Assembly (NCBI RefSeq): GCF_039541875.1
Contig: NZ_BAABHB010000001.1
Location: forward strand, 1,045,327 to 1,109,326
Source of the DNA: Nibrella viscosa
GTDB lineage: Bacteria; Bacteroidota; Bacteroidia; Cytophagales; Spirosomataceae
Direction of reading: 5' to 3'
DNA: 64,000 bases
A program made the translations under genes and the position numbers. Position 1 is the stretch's first letter. Every line of letters begins with the position of its first letter. Positions 27,033-36,187 of the stretch are shown one piece after another. Under the pieces are notes generated by a model. The model did not search any database. It was not told where the DNA came from and worked only from the letters and a program-made list of their open reading frames with translations.

Positions 27033-28319
27033 ATGAAGCCGGTAAAAACCTACGAACAACTGGTAGCGGAAAACGAAAAACTTCAGCGCCAACTGGAGGA
27101 AGCCACCGAAACCATTCAGGCAATTCGGACAGGCCAGGTCGACGCCCTGGTTATTCAGGGGAAAGAAGGGCATGAGCTGTATACCCTGAAAACGGCGGAT
27201 CAGACGTACCGGGTCTTTATCGAAACTATGAACGAGGGCGCGGTCACCCTCAACGACCAGGGGCTTATCCTTTACAGCAACTCTATGTTTGCCTCTCTGG
27301 TCGACATGCCGTTGTCCAGAGTAACCGGGCTGTTTTTTGACACCCTGGTGGCACCCGAATCGAAGACGGTTTACCACGATTTGTTCACAACCAGCTGGTC
27401 GCAGGACACCAAGGCCGAAATCACCATCTGTAGCAGCCACCGGCTGGTGCCCTGCCTGTTCTCGGTGAAACTACTCGCCCTGGATGAAGGCATGTGCCTC
27501 AGCGTAATCGTAACCGACCTCACCGGCCCGAAAGAAACCCAGAAACAGCTGGAAGAAACCATTACCGCTCTGGAACTCAGTAACCATGCCCTGAACCGCT
27601 CCAACGAAAACCTGCAGCAGTTTGCCTATGTGGCCAGCCATGACTTGCAGGAGCCCCTGCGAAAAATTCAATCGTTCGGCAGTATCCTGAAGAGCAGTTA
27701 CGAAACAGCGCTGGAGACTACGGGCCTGGACCTCCTCTCCCGGATGGAAGCGGCCGCCGAGCGGATGTCGTTTCTGATTCGTGATCTGCTGGCGTATTCT
27801 CGCTTGACCACTTCTGGCCAGCGCCTGGAATCCCAGAACCTGAATGAGGTATTGGCCGGGGTGCTGGCGGTGCTGGAAATTATCATTCAGGAAAAAGAGG
27901 CCGACTTTGAAATTGAAGACCTGGGCAGTGTGCCGGGCGACAAAACGCAGTTGGCCCAACTGTTTCAGAACCTGCTGACCAATGCGCTTAAGTTTACCAG
28001 ACCGGGTATCGCCCCGCATATTCAGATCCGAAGCCATGAGGTAAGCCGGACCGAATTGCCGCCCACTTTTCAGGTCCTGGACGCGCAAACCGCGAGGTTC
28101 AGGGTTATTCAGGTAAGCGATAACGGCATCGGCTTTGCCCCCAGTCAGGCGGAGCGGATCTTCGGGACGTTTCAGCGCCTGCACGGAAAAAACGAATATC
28201 CCGGCACGGGTATCGGGCTGGCTATTGCCCGTAAAGTAGTAGAAAACCACCGCGGCTTCATTGAAGCCGAGAGCCAGCCGGAACAGGGAGCTACCTTCCG
28301 GTTTTATCTGCCCGTTTAA
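27033..28319 (+). CDS. PAS-domain sensor histidine kinase of the Kai operon
   Basis: A 428-residue soluble kinase: an N-terminal coiled coil (EQLVAENEKLQRQLEEATE), a PAS domain (about residues 60-180; FIETMNEGAVTLNDQGLILY), HisKA with phospho-acceptor in ASHDLQEPLRKIQSF, and HATPase with LFQNLLTNALKF, SDNGIGF and GTGIGLAI. The NLQQFAYVASHDLQEP H-box is the phytochrome/light-sensor-kinase type. With no membrane segment it should sense an internal signal, possibly KaiC state, and act as an output of the Kai module; that link is inferred from operon position. ATG 27033 is preferred; TTG 27024 overlaps the kaiB stop. Confidence 0.9.
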   Translation: MKPVKTYEQLVAENEKLQRQLEEATETIQAIRTGQVDALVIQGKEGHELYTLKTADQTYRVFIETMNEGAVTLNDQGLILYSNSMFASLVDMPLSRVTGLFFDTLVAPESKTVYHDLFTTSWSQDTKAEITICSSHRLVPCLFSVKLLALDEGMCLSVIVTDLTGPKETQKQLEETITALELSNHALNRSNENLQQFAYVASHDLQEPLRKIQSFGSILKSSYETALETTGLDLLSRMEAAAERMSFLIRDLLAYSRLTTSGQRLESQNLNEVLAGVLAVLEIIIQEKEADFEIEDLGSVPGDKTQLAQLFQNLLTNALKFTRPGIAPHIQIRSHEVSRTELPPTFQVLDAQTARFRVIQVSDNGIGFAPSQAERIFGTFQRLHGKNEYPGTGIGLAIARKVVENHRGFIEAESQPEQGATFRFYLPV

Positions 28320-28480
28320 CGTTTCGCTTCACGTACCAGATTCTGTTAACTACCCTGATTAGTCGTTTCATAGGGATCTATTGCTGTTTCGGGCAGCGCT
28401 GTCTTCCCTTTTTCGGGGGTGCTGCGCACCTTTGTGGTGTTCTTAACGAACAAATCAGTAAACAACCACACCATAAATCG

Positions 28481-28576
28481 ATGAAACAGTTAATCAGTAG
28501 GCTGGCGTGCCTGTTTGGACGGTCCAGGCAGGTCCAGGTTCAGCGCCCCCACCAATCGTGGTGGGGCATGGAGTAA
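28481..28576 (+). CDS. Possible 31-residue peptide or gene remnant
   Basis: An ATG frame starting MKQLISRLACLFGRSRQ ends at TAA 28574-28576. It lies in the gap 28320-28741, which holds no larger gene. The first residues look like the start of a signal or leader peptide, after which the frame enters a small hairpin (about 28547-28566, CCCCACC/GGTGGGG). It could be a leader peptide of the kinase gene or the leftover 5' end of a lost gene; it could also be chance. Confidence 0.25.
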   Translation: MKQLISRLACLFGRSRQVQVQRPHQSWWGME

Positions 28577-28582
28577 ACGCTT

Positions 28583-28638
28583 CCACAAATCACTATAGCC
28601 GGCAACCTCCACAGGTTGCCGGCTATAGTGATTTGTGG
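28583..28638. repeat. 26-bp perfect hairpin upstream of the LytS-type kinase
   Basis: Arms 28583-28608 and 28613-28638 are perfect reverse complements over 26 bp with a 4-nt loop. The sequence does not have the 7-nt period of the other palindromes, so it is a different kind of element. There is no T-run. It ends 103 nt before the kinase ATG. The rest of 28320-28741 shows no clear gene. Confidence 0.9.
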
Positions 28639-28741
28639 CCAGATTGGTTGCCGCCCACTAACTCAGCCGATGGCGGTCGTGGCAATCCAGGTAAATTGCC
28701 TACATTTGAAGGCACAACAGGTTCGTTTTCATTTCGTTGGT

Positions 28742-30103
28742 ATGAGTTTCCAGATTTGGGACGCGGCAATTTCCGGCATGATCTCCTCGATCCTGCTGCT
28801 GAACGTGGTCCAGTGGATCACCTTCCGGGGCCGTATTTATGCCCTGTATACGTTCTATATGCTGGCCTGGCTGGCTTATTTCAGCCTGCGTATTCCGGAG
28901 ATTAAAGACTGGTTCTCGTCGGAAACCTACTATTTCGTCCGGGGCATAGGGGCCGTGGCGGCTTATTTCTTTTACTTCGATTTCTCCGACATTCTCCTCA
29001 ATCTCAAACGACGGCTGCCGCACCTGGTCCGGTTGTTTACCTATACCAAAGTTCTGATTGTCGCTTACATCGCCTACCAGTTTACCTTTTGCTACCTGCT
29101 GCCTGAGTTTGATCGATACGCCTACGAAACGGCTTATACCTTTATCCGGCTGTACATGCTGACATTTGGTGTTTACGGTATTTACCAGTTGATGGGCCTG
29201 CGGAGTCCCGCTTCGCACTATCTGGTTACCGGAACGTCGTTGCTGCTGGTGGGGGGGCTTATCTCAATGGCGCTGGCCTTTCTCCGACCGGAGGGTGGCC
29301 CGCTTCGGCCGTTCTGGGAATCGTCAATCGCCTACATGCAGATGGGCGTCATCCTGGAACTGATCTGTTTTTCGGTGGCCCTGGGCTTCCGGCAGCGCCG
29401 GTCGGCCATCCGGAATGCTGTGATGGAGCAGGACCTGGCCCGCGAGCGTGAAAAAAGACAGCGTGAGCATCTGGAGTCGGAACTGGCCGTACAGCAACTG
29501 AAGCAGCAAATGTCGGAAGTGCAGATGCGGGCGTTACAGGCTCAGCTTAATCCGCATTTTTTGTTTAACTCCCTCAACTCCCTGTCATCGCTGATTGCCG
29601 ACGAACCGCAGAAAGCGGAAGTGTTTGTCGATGAGATGGCAACCGTGTACCGCTACCTGCTGCAGAACAACGAGGCTGGTCTGACAAACCTAAGTCGTGA
29701 ACTAGGCTTTATCAACTCCTTTTACCACCTGCTGAAGACCCGCTACGGGCGAGGAGTCGATTTGACAATAAGCGTCGATGAGAAGTATTTGTCGTATCGA
29801 TTGCCCCCCCTGACGCTTCAGCTACTGGTAGAGAATGCTGTTAAGCACAACATCGTTTCGGCCGACCAGCCTCTGAACATCGAAATCTGCACCGATGTGA
29901 AAGGTTGGCTGGTGGTGTGCAACAATCTTCAGCGAAAACCGAGTGGCCAGGTAAAATCGACGGGTAAGGGCCTGCTCCATATCATGACCAAATACCAGAT
30001 GCTGAACCAGCCCGAACCCGTTGTGCAGGATACCGACGGAAATTTTATGGTGGTGCTCCCGCTGCTGGAACCCGAGAAAAAGTCAGCCCCGGCAGCGTCC
30101 TGA
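28742..30103 (+). CDS. LytS/YehU-type membrane sensor histidine kinase
   Basis: A 453-residue protein from ATG 28742 (MSFQIWDAAISGMISSILLL). About seven membrane helices fill the first ~220 residues in the manner of a 7TMR sensor, then a coiled coil (REREKRQREHLESELAVQQLKQQM), the His_kinase domain with LNPHFLFNSLNSLSSL (phospho-acceptor His), and a HATPase with LQLLVENAVKHN and GKGLLHI. The frame is open upstream but passes through the 26-bp hairpin, so the later ATG is preferred. Such kinases usually pair with a LytTR regulator; none lies nearby, so it is an orphan here. Confidence 0.88.
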   Translation: MSFQIWDAAISGMISSILLLNVVQWITFRGRIYALYTFYMLAWLAYFSLRIPEIKDWFSSETYYFVRGIGAVAAYFFYFDFSDILLNLKRRLPHLVRLFTYTKVLIVAYIAYQFTFCYLLPEFDRYAYETAYTFIRLYMLTFGVYGIYQLMGLRSPASHYLVTGTSLLLVGGLISMALAFLRPEGGPLRPFWESSIAYMQMGVILELICFSVALGFRQRRSAIRNAVMEQDLAREREKRQREHLESELAVQQLKQQMSEVQMRALQAQLNPHFLFNSLNSLSSLIADEPQKAEVFVDEMATVYRYLLQNNEAGLTNLSRELGFINSFYHLLKTRYGRGVDLTISVDEKYLSYRLPPLTLQLLVENAVKHNIVSADQPLNIEICTDVKGWLVVCNNLQRKPSGQVKSTGKGLLHIMTKYQMLNQPEPVVQDTDGNFMVVLPLLEPEKKSAPAAS

Positions 30104-30133
30104 CCAGTTGGCGTTCCCGCTTAAATACCTCTC

Positions 30134-31780
30134 CTAACCAATTTTAGGCTCTACCCAAAGCGCAGTAAAAACCATCAGGAACAGCATTAACCAAACCCAA
30201 CCCGGTACTTTTTTGTCGGCCCAGGGTGCTACTGCTGTTGCGGGAACCGGGTAGCGGGTGTGGGCGGCTATGTAGCGGCTAATCAGGGTCGGCTGATACA
30301 CTGAGGCCGGTCGGTTACCGGCTTCTGCATACACCTCAAGCGTGTCCTGCCATCGGTGCCAGCCGGGTTGAGCAAGTCGGTACCTGGTCCGGAAGGTGCG
30401 CTCATTCAGGGGCGAGGGTAGTACCGCGACTGTATCGGCAGCGATACGTACCGCAGCAACCGGTGTTGCCGGGTTGTTGATGCGGAGTGAGGTTGCTAAT
30501 CCGGCGAATAGGGGGGCTTCTACCTGCACATTATTTTGCTGCGAAGGTCGTAGTGGATTTAGTATGGTGGTCCAGATGCGGTCGTAGGCGATACTATCGC
30601 CACCGAGCCGTAGCGGAAACGTTTCACTGACCAGGCTAAGCCCCACCTTGCCGCCCATTTGCTGGACCGCAGCCGGATAGCCGGGAATCGGAACCTGATT
30701 CAACGCACCGGCTATTGTGTACGGCAGGGCCTGAAGACCATTGCCAATGGAAACGGTCTGTTCGCTGGATACTCTGCGCAGTTTCCAGGTACTGCCCAGC
30801 GCCCGGTTTATGGCAATACTATTTGCCTCCGGCTCCGCCAGGTTGATGAAAAGCACGCTTTTGCCGTCGGCAATAGCGCGTTTAACCACAGGATGACCGG
30901 CATGGTCCGGATCGGTGATGACAATATCGGGCTTGCCGGCTTTAGAATTAATGTGCAGGCTGCTGCTGATGTTTTTGGAGAGGGTAGCCTGTACCTGCAC
31001 CGAATGCCCCTGCTTGCCCAGCCAGTCGGCCAGCGTTTTGCTTTCAAAATCCGGGCTGCCGAGGATGAACTGGTAGCGCAGCGGCTCAGCCCGTTGGGTG
31101 AAAAAGTGCAGGGTATCGACGACCTGTTGATCCAGCACCAGTTCCGTTACGGTTCGGCCGGTGGAGAACGCCGGAAACTGGAGGGTAAACGCTGTATTAC
31201 CGGCCGGTAATTCCAGGCTGTCGAGGGTCCGGTTGCCGTAGTTGACTTTTAGCCACTGTTGTTTGGATGACCGAATGCGGCCGCTGATCCGCTGCCTGTC
31301 TCCTTTCCTGACGACTCCTTTCCAGTGTATATCCTGAATCTGATCGGGAGCATAGTACGGAAACCACCGGAGTTGCTGCCGGCTCAACCGGCTGAGTGTT
31401 TCCGCGTCAATATTTTGCCCGATGAGCGTGACCTGATCAAACCGCTGCCCGTCGAACTGTCCGGTTTTAACATCATCCGGGGTGTAGGTTTCCCGGACAG
31501 ACAGACTATCTCTTACCTGTCGGAGATATGATCTGGGTACATCATCCCCGGCAAGCAGCGCATGGGTAGTGCCGGAGCTGACCGTCCAGCGGGCTTGCAG
31601 GACAAAGCCGGCCAGCAGTAACCAGAGTACCAGGTTCAGCACCAGCCGGACGCCTTTTCGTCGGCCGGGTATCATCCTATTCCTGCTAATCAGCCAAATC
31701 TGCATCAGCAGCAGGGCGGCCAACGCCAGCAGGGTAAATAGGGTTGAGGTCTCCGACCAGTTAACGGTTAGCTTAATCAT
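30134..31780 (-). CDS. Large membrane protein, last gene of the BatA/MoxR-type operon
   Basis: A 548-residue protein started at ATG 31780, which overlaps the upstream stop as ATGA. Two membrane segments lie at the N-terminus (LFTLLALAALLLMQIWLI, LVLNLVLWLLLAGFVLQA) and one at the C-terminus (WVWLMLFLMVFTALWVEPKIG). The periplasmic or cytoplasmic bulk is beta-rich and contains a class-I-glutamine-amidotransferase-like stretch (GKPDIVITDPDHAGHPVVKRAI), as in several Bacteroidota BatA-operon proteins. The layout resembles the VWA protein at 13344-15452, but no MIDAS motif is seen. Function unknown. Confidence 0.75.
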   Translation of the reverse strand: MIKLTVNWSETSTLFTLLALAALLLMQIWLISRNRMIPGRRKGVRLVLNLVLWLLLAGFVLQARWTVSSGTTHALLAGDDVPRSYLRQVRDSLSVRETYTPDDVKTGQFDGQRFDQVTLIGQNIDAETLSRLSRQQLRWFPYYAPDQIQDIHWKGVVRKGDRQRISGRIRSSKQQWLKVNYGNRTLDSLELPAGNTAFTLQFPAFSTGRTVTELVLDQQVVDTLHFFTQRAEPLRYQFILGSPDFESKTLADWLGKQGHSVQVQATLSKNISSSLHINSKAGKPDIVITDPDHAGHPVVKRAIADGKSVLFINLAEPEANSIAINRALGSTWKLRRVSSEQTVSIGNGLQALPYTIAGALNQVPIPGYPAAVQQMGGKVGLSLVSETFPLRLGGDSIAYDRIWTTILNPLRPSQQNNVQVEAPLFAGLATSLRINNPATPVAAVRIAADTVAVLPSPLNERTFRTRYRLAQPGWHRWQDTLEVYAEAGNRPASVYQPTLISRYIAAHTRYPVPATAVAPWADKKVPGWVWLMLFLMVFTALWVEPKIG

Positions 31781-33960
31781 TTCAATTTCCCCCAAAACAC
31801 TCGCTCCAGTTTACGATCACTCGCATATGACTGGGTGCCGGTACGGCCGGAATAGCCGGTTAGCGCATATAATTTAGTTTTTAATTGCCGCTTCTCGGCT
31901 ACCGGCAGGGCATTACCGCTGGCCAGTTTTTGCAGCGAGCCTAACACCGACCAGTTGGTCAGCCGGCTGTTCATCACCTGATCGGTGAGCAGGGCACTAA
32001 GTTGTTGCACCTGCCGCTGCTGCGCCGGATTAAGCGAATTTAGTTCAAGGTAGCCCAGGACATCGCCAACGAGCTGCACTACCCGAGGCTGATCGTACAT
32101 CCGCTCCTGCTTATAGCCGGGGTTCATGTTTTTCAGTTCACCCGTCAGGCGCTTCTCTTTCTCTTTGATGGGGGGCGGGTCAAAGCCGGTTTTTTTTACA
32201 AACGAGCGGGCTTTCTGCTGGGCCGATTTTAGGTATTCGAGGGCTTTTTTCTCGAAGGGCAGGGCCTTTTCGGGCTCGTACAGGCGCAGGTGCAGCTCCG
32301 ACTGCCACATCTGCTCCAGCGCCATCTTCAGCAGGCTTCGGGTCGATTGCTCGTAAAAAGTATTGACCTCGCCATTATCGTGCGAATGCACATACTGCTC
32401 CATCAGTGCCGCCAAAGGGTCTTCATTCTCGCTACCTGCCTTATGGTCGTTGTGTGCGTGGTTATGCTGCGGCTCTGCCGCGTGGTGGTCGTGTTCTTCG
32501 CCTTCCTTGTCGTGCTTGTGCATATAGCCGTCCAGCATATCGCCTTCGTCATTATCCGGCAGTGCGTGACCGCCAATGCTGTTTTCAAATTCCTCCCCCA
32601 AGTACTGCCCATACCGCAGCCGTAGCAGTTTCTGGTCGTAACCGATTTCGTTGGAGGTGCTGTTGAAGGTTTTTTGCGCGATTTTGTTCCGTTTGGCAAT
32701 CAGCTTCTCAGTATCGATAATGATTTGCCGCTGGCTGCGGAAGTACTCGGGCATAATGTTGACCGCCATCGTGGCCAGTTCGGCTTCGTCGACTTTAGTG
32801 GTGTCTCTGTAGACGATGAAATAGGTATCGGATTTAGAGAAATTGGGTTCCGGCTGCCGGTTGTCCATGGCGGCCCAGTAGTAGTACAGTTCATCGCCCG
32901 GCGCAAAGTTGAGCGCCTTCAGATCAAGGCTTTTGGTGATGCGGGCGTCTTTAAAGTTGGCTGGTCCCACCGGAAACCTCACCTCCCGGAACTTTACATT
33001 TTCGCCGGAGCCACGGGCAAGGGTAGCTACGATAAACGCCTGACTTACCCGAAAATCATCGGAAATGTGGGCCGCAATGGAAATGGTCTTTGGGTCTTTC
33101 AGCGCATGATACCGATACAGTTCCTTCGAATCCGGTTCAATTTTGGGGGCCAGGTCGGGCTGGGCTTCCAGCCGGTAAAAGTCCGACTGATAAACCAGCG
33201 AATCCTGGTAGTAGGCTTTGATGGCATAGAGACCGGAGGTAACCAGCCGGTCGGAATAGGTAAATCTATCACCTGTTTTCGTAAAGGGTAACTCGTCGCC
33301 CCGGCTGTTGGCCAGACGGACGATTAGTTGCCGGCTATGGCTGAACTGCACCTGCCACTGTAAACCGGAGCCGCTGAGGGCGGTGGCGTTAAGGTCCGAC
33401 GAGCGCCTTTCGGGTAACTGGGTGTATGCCGGAGGCCGGATCGCTAATGTGGCCGACCGAAAGACCGGAACGGCCGGTTTTTCGTCTGCTGCGCTTACGG
33501 CCATATCTGCCTGCTGTTTGGGAGGCTGCGGACTGGTTTGCAGCAGCGGAAACGCAAAATGAACGGCCAGGGATGCCAGCAGCATAACGCCATACAACCC
33601 GAGGCTGGACCATACCAGTGCCGGCATCTTTACCTGCTGGACCCGTTCGCCCAGGCGTTCGAGCTGGAGCTGTTCGGCAATGTTGAGGGTTGGCTTATCC
33701 AGCAGGTGCAGGCTGTATTCAGCATCATCTACCCGCTGGTGAATCAGGCTGATTGCCTGAGGCTTTTTGTCCTGATAGATTTTTGTCACGAGTAGCCCGG
33801 CACTAAAGCCCAGCAGCCCGGCCAGTATGGGTATGAGCGTTGACGGCGTCAGGGTTGCGGTGAGCAGGTAAGCCGACAGTGCCAGCAGCAGGCCTTTCAG
33901 CAGCGCGTTGGCGTATAGTTGGTAGATTACCGACGTAATAGTCTGTTTTAAAGCGGTCAT
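31777..33960 (-). CDS. DUF4175-like membrane protein with His-rich segment
   Basis: A 727-residue protein from ATG 33960 (MTALKQTITSVIYQLYANALL), which overlaps the upstream stop as ATGA; an open extension upstream is not coding. Two or three N-terminal membrane segments and a third near residue 130 (MPALVWSSLGLYGVMLLASLAVHF) precede a long extramembrane region with an Ig-like start (LAIRPPAYTQLPE). About residues 475-515 are a His/Asp/Glu-rich tract (KHDKEGEEHDHHAAEPQHN), a likely flexible metal-binding linker. The C-terminal part is helical with many Gln. Similar DUF4175-type proteins occur in MoxR operons of Bacteroidota; the role is unknown. Confidence 0.72.
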   Translation of the reverse strand: MTALKQTITSVIYQLYANALLKGLLLALSAYLLTATLTPSTLIPILAGLLGFSAGLLVTKIYQDKKPQAISLIHQRVDDAEYSLHLLDKPTLNIAEQLQLERLGERVQQVKMPALVWSSLGLYGVMLLASLAVHFAFPLLQTSPQPPKQQADMAVSAADEKPAVPVFRSATLAIRPPAYTQLPERRSSDLNATALSGSGLQWQVQFSHSRQLIVRLANSRGDELPFTKTGDRFTYSDRLVTSGLYAIKAYYQDSLVYQSDFYRLEAQPDLAPKIEPDSKELYRYHALKDPKTISIAAHISDDFRVSQAFIVATLARGSGENVKFREVRFPVGPANFKDARITKSLDLKALNFAPGDELYYYWAAMDNRQPEPNFSKSDTYFIVYRDTTKVDEAELATMAVNIMPEYFRSQRQIIIDTEKLIAKRNKIAQKTFNSTSNEIGYDQKLLRLRYGQYLGEEFENSIGGHALPDNDEGDMLDGYMHKHDKEGEEHDHHAAEPQHNHAHNDHKAGSENEDPLAALMEQYVHSHDNGEVNTFYEQSTRSLLKMALEQMWQSELHLRLYEPEKALPFEKKALEYLKSAQQKARSFVKKTGFDPPPIKEKEKRLTGELKNMNPGYKQERMYDQPRVVQLVGDVLGYLELNSLNPAQQRQVQQLSALLTDQVMNSRLTNWSVLGSLQKLASGNALPVAEKRQLKTKLYALTGYSGRTGTQSYASDRKLERVFWGKLK

Positions 33961-35180
33961 GCGTTTCTTCGTAAAGCGAGCCAACGCTCCATACCAATCA
34001 AAATCATAAACAACAGCGTCAGGTAGGCGTTTGCGTTGTCGGGCAACTCGCCGGCTTGTGATGCAGACCGGCGAGTCGCGGACCGCACAAACAGATTCGC
34101 CCATTCCTGCCGGCCCAGCGGGGCTGCGGCCGGTTGCAGCCCAAACTGCTGCACGAGCAATTCACCCAGCCATTCCGGTAGTTGGCCACCCGCTACCAAT
34201 TCGGCCGTCTGGGGTGTAAGCACGTCGGCAACATACCGAATATTGGAGGCCGGCAAACTCGTTGCGTAATTTCCGGAGACGACATAGACCGTTTGCGGGG
34301 TGGGTGTCGTGACCGGCCGATCGGTTAGTACCCATTGATAGGCTTTGTCCGGCTGTTTTTGTGTATTGATTTCCAAATCAAGCGCATACACCTCGGCCAA
34401 AGCTCCGAGTGCAGCCGCAACCGTCTGCCGCTCGGCTGGGTTGCGATAATCCAGCAAAACCGATAGAGGCCCCGTGTGAACTGGTTTTGAACTGAATTGA
34501 ATCTGGGCTGGTAGGGTAGGGCTGCTGGTGAGTTTGCCCTGGGCGTTGACATACAGATTTTGGTTGTCGGCGGCTACGAGGTACGGCTGAACCGGCCGCC
34601 CGACCGTGTCGGTTACGGCGTGTACCTGAAACGGAACCGGCACAAAGATATACGGTGTATCGCGGTACTGCGCGTTGTTGACCAGGTACAACTGGAGGGT
34701 ATCGGCCGGGCGTAGTGTACCCGCATCGCGAAGCTGGTTAATGGCTGTTTGGACCAGCCGTGGATTGGTGCGCTGCGCAGGCAATGGCGTCAGCGAAGCC
34801 GCCGATTCGGGTGTGGGCGCGATCCAGTACACTGTTTCTCCGTTCCGGAGGGCGTTATCCAGCTCAAACCGAACGTTGTTGACCAGCAGGGCATCGGGCT
34901 GTACCAGGTGAATTTTCCGGCCGAGGGGTTTCGGGTTCAGCCAATGCATTACCGGCCCGCTAAGCAGGAAAGCCAGAAATAGTACCAGCAGACAGCGAAG
35001 CAGCAGCAGCGGCAGGTTCTCCAACTGAATACCCCGGTGCTGTTGCTGATTCTTCTCCGTCAGCCATTGCGTTGCCGCCCAGGTTATGACCTTTCCCCGC
35101 TTCTGATGCCAGAAATGGATCACAACCGGAATGGTCACGGCCAATCCTCCCCAAAGCAATAACGGCTCCAAAAACTCCAT
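33957..35180 (-). CDS. BatA-like membrane protein
   Basis: A 407-residue protein. The N-terminus (MEFLEPLLLWGGLAVTIPVVIHFWHQ, then LENLPLLLLRCLLVLFLAFLLSGPV) is the BatA/aerotolerance N-terminal domain with two membrane helices, and the C-terminus ends in a helix (LTLLFMILIGMERWLAL). The part between is a periplasmic-type domain without a recognisable VWA MIDAS motif. It belongs to the MoxR-DUF58-BatA set implicated in envelope stress or aerotolerance in Bacteroidota. Stop and next start overlap (ATGA). Confidence 0.82.
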   Translation of the reverse strand: MEFLEPLLLWGGLAVTIPVVIHFWHQKRGKVITWAATQWLTEKNQQQHRGIQLENLPLLLLRCLLVLFLAFLLSGPVMHWLNPKPLGRKIHLVQPDALLVNNVRFELDNALRNGETVYWIAPTPESAASLTPLPAQRTNPRLVQTAINQLRDAGTLRPADTLQLYLVNNAQYRDTPYIFVPVPFQVHAVTDTVGRPVQPYLVAADNQNLYVNAQGKLTSSPTLPAQIQFSSKPVHTGPLSVLLDYRNPAERQTVAAALGALAEVYALDLEINTQKQPDKAYQWVLTDRPVTTPTPQTVYVVSGNYATSLPASNIRYVADVLTPQTAELVAGGQLPEWLGELLVQQFGLQPAAAPLGRQEWANLFVRSATRRSASQAGELPDNANAYLTLLFMILIGMERWLALRRNA

Positions 35181-35252
35181 CCTCTCTGTATATCTCCTTG
35201 AAACTCTGTGAATCCGGCAGGCGTCCCGGTCTGTGTAATAACTCTAAAACCT

Positions 35253-36125
35253 TCACCCCCTGATCTTCGCCCGCAAAAAATCCTGTAGCACCACCGCCAC
35301 CGGATCACTCAGCCGGGCGCGAATCAGGTGCACATGCGGCATGCGCAAGGCTTCCTCCAGTTTCTGCAAATACTGCGTAGCTGCCTGCAGAAACTGCTCT
35401 CGCACGGCTTCCGCCTGTAGTTCAATTTCGCGCCCGGTCTCCAGATCCTTAAACCGGTAAAACCCCTTCAGATCAAAGTCTGTTTCCTGCTTGCCTAGTA
35501 GTTGAAAGATCACAATCTCCCGGCGCGGACTGGCAATGCCCTTAATCAGTTGCAGCCACTCATCGCCCACCTGCAAAAAGTCTGACGCCAATACCAGCAG
35601 TTCCTTCTGCTTCGGCTGAAACTCCGGAAAGCGGGGCCGCTCGTTCAGCCACTGCCCCGACGCCTGCGCGTTTTGCAAGGCATACAGAATCTTCTGAAAC
35701 GCCTGTTTACCCGCCGGCACCAGTGTCTGCAAGCCGCCGTTCTGAAGGGTGTACAGACTCATCTGATCGCTTTGCCGGTAGCCCAGGTAGGCCAGCGACG
35801 CCAGCAGAATCTTCGCATACTCCAACCGGCTCACACCTTCTTCTTCGTAATTCATCGAGCCTGACAGATCAAGCAGAAACCGGATGTGCAGGTTACTCTC
35901 CGTGGCCGACTCCCGCACAAGGTGCCTGTCGGTGCGGGCGAAAAGTTTCCAGTCGATGCGCTTCGGATCATCCCCTGGTTCATAATGGCGGTACTGCTCA
36001 AACTCCGTGCCCGCCCCCGACCGTTTACTGGCGTGAATACCCAGCAACAGTTCATCACTGACCAGTTTTCCGGCCAATTGTAAGTTGTTAAGCTTAACGA
36101 GTTCGGTGGCTAGTTGCAGGGGCAA
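35253..36125 (-). CDS. DUF58 domain protein
   Basis: A 290-residue protein. GIHASKRSGAGTEFEQYRHYEPGDDPKRIDWK is split over the family core at about residues 30-60, and RFLLDLSGSMNYEE is a VWA-like strand with DxSxS. DUF58 proteins act with MoxR ATPases in protein-complex or envelope maturation. No ATG precedes the conserved region; the start appears to be TTG at 36125. An 8-nt repeat (GTTGAGTA-like, 36128-36167) lies just upstream. It sits 62 nt after the moxR-type gene and 72 nt before the BatA-like gene. Confidence 0.88.
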   Translation of the reverse strand: MPLQLATELVKLNNLQLAGKLVSDELLLGIHASKRSGAGTEFEQYRHYEPGDDPKRIDWKLFARTDRHLVRESATESNLHIRFLLDLSGSMNYEEEGVSRLEYAKILLASLAYLGYRQSDQMSLYTLQNGGLQTLVPAGKQAFQKILYALQNAQASGQWLNERPRFPEFQPKQKELLVLASDFLQVGDEWLQLIKGIASPRREIVIFQLLGKQETDFDLKGFYRFKDLETGREIELQAEAVREQFLQAATQYLQKLEEALRMPHVHLIRARLSDPVAVVLQDFLRAKIRG

Positions 36126-36187
36126 TGGTTGAGTAGTTGAGTGGTTGATTGGTTTGTTGGTTGCCGGGGGCTATCCGGAATCCCACA

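Noticed and set aside
28616..28741. N-terminal extension of the LytS-type kinase
   Set aside because: The extension would be encoded partly by the arm of the 26-bp hairpin and adds no hydrophobic or conserved residues; ATG 28742 precedes the first helix.
36128..36167. 8-nt tandem repeat (GTTGAGTA-like) before the DUF58 gene as a heptad element
   Set aside because: The period is 8, not 7, and there is no inverted partner, so it is not counted in the family.
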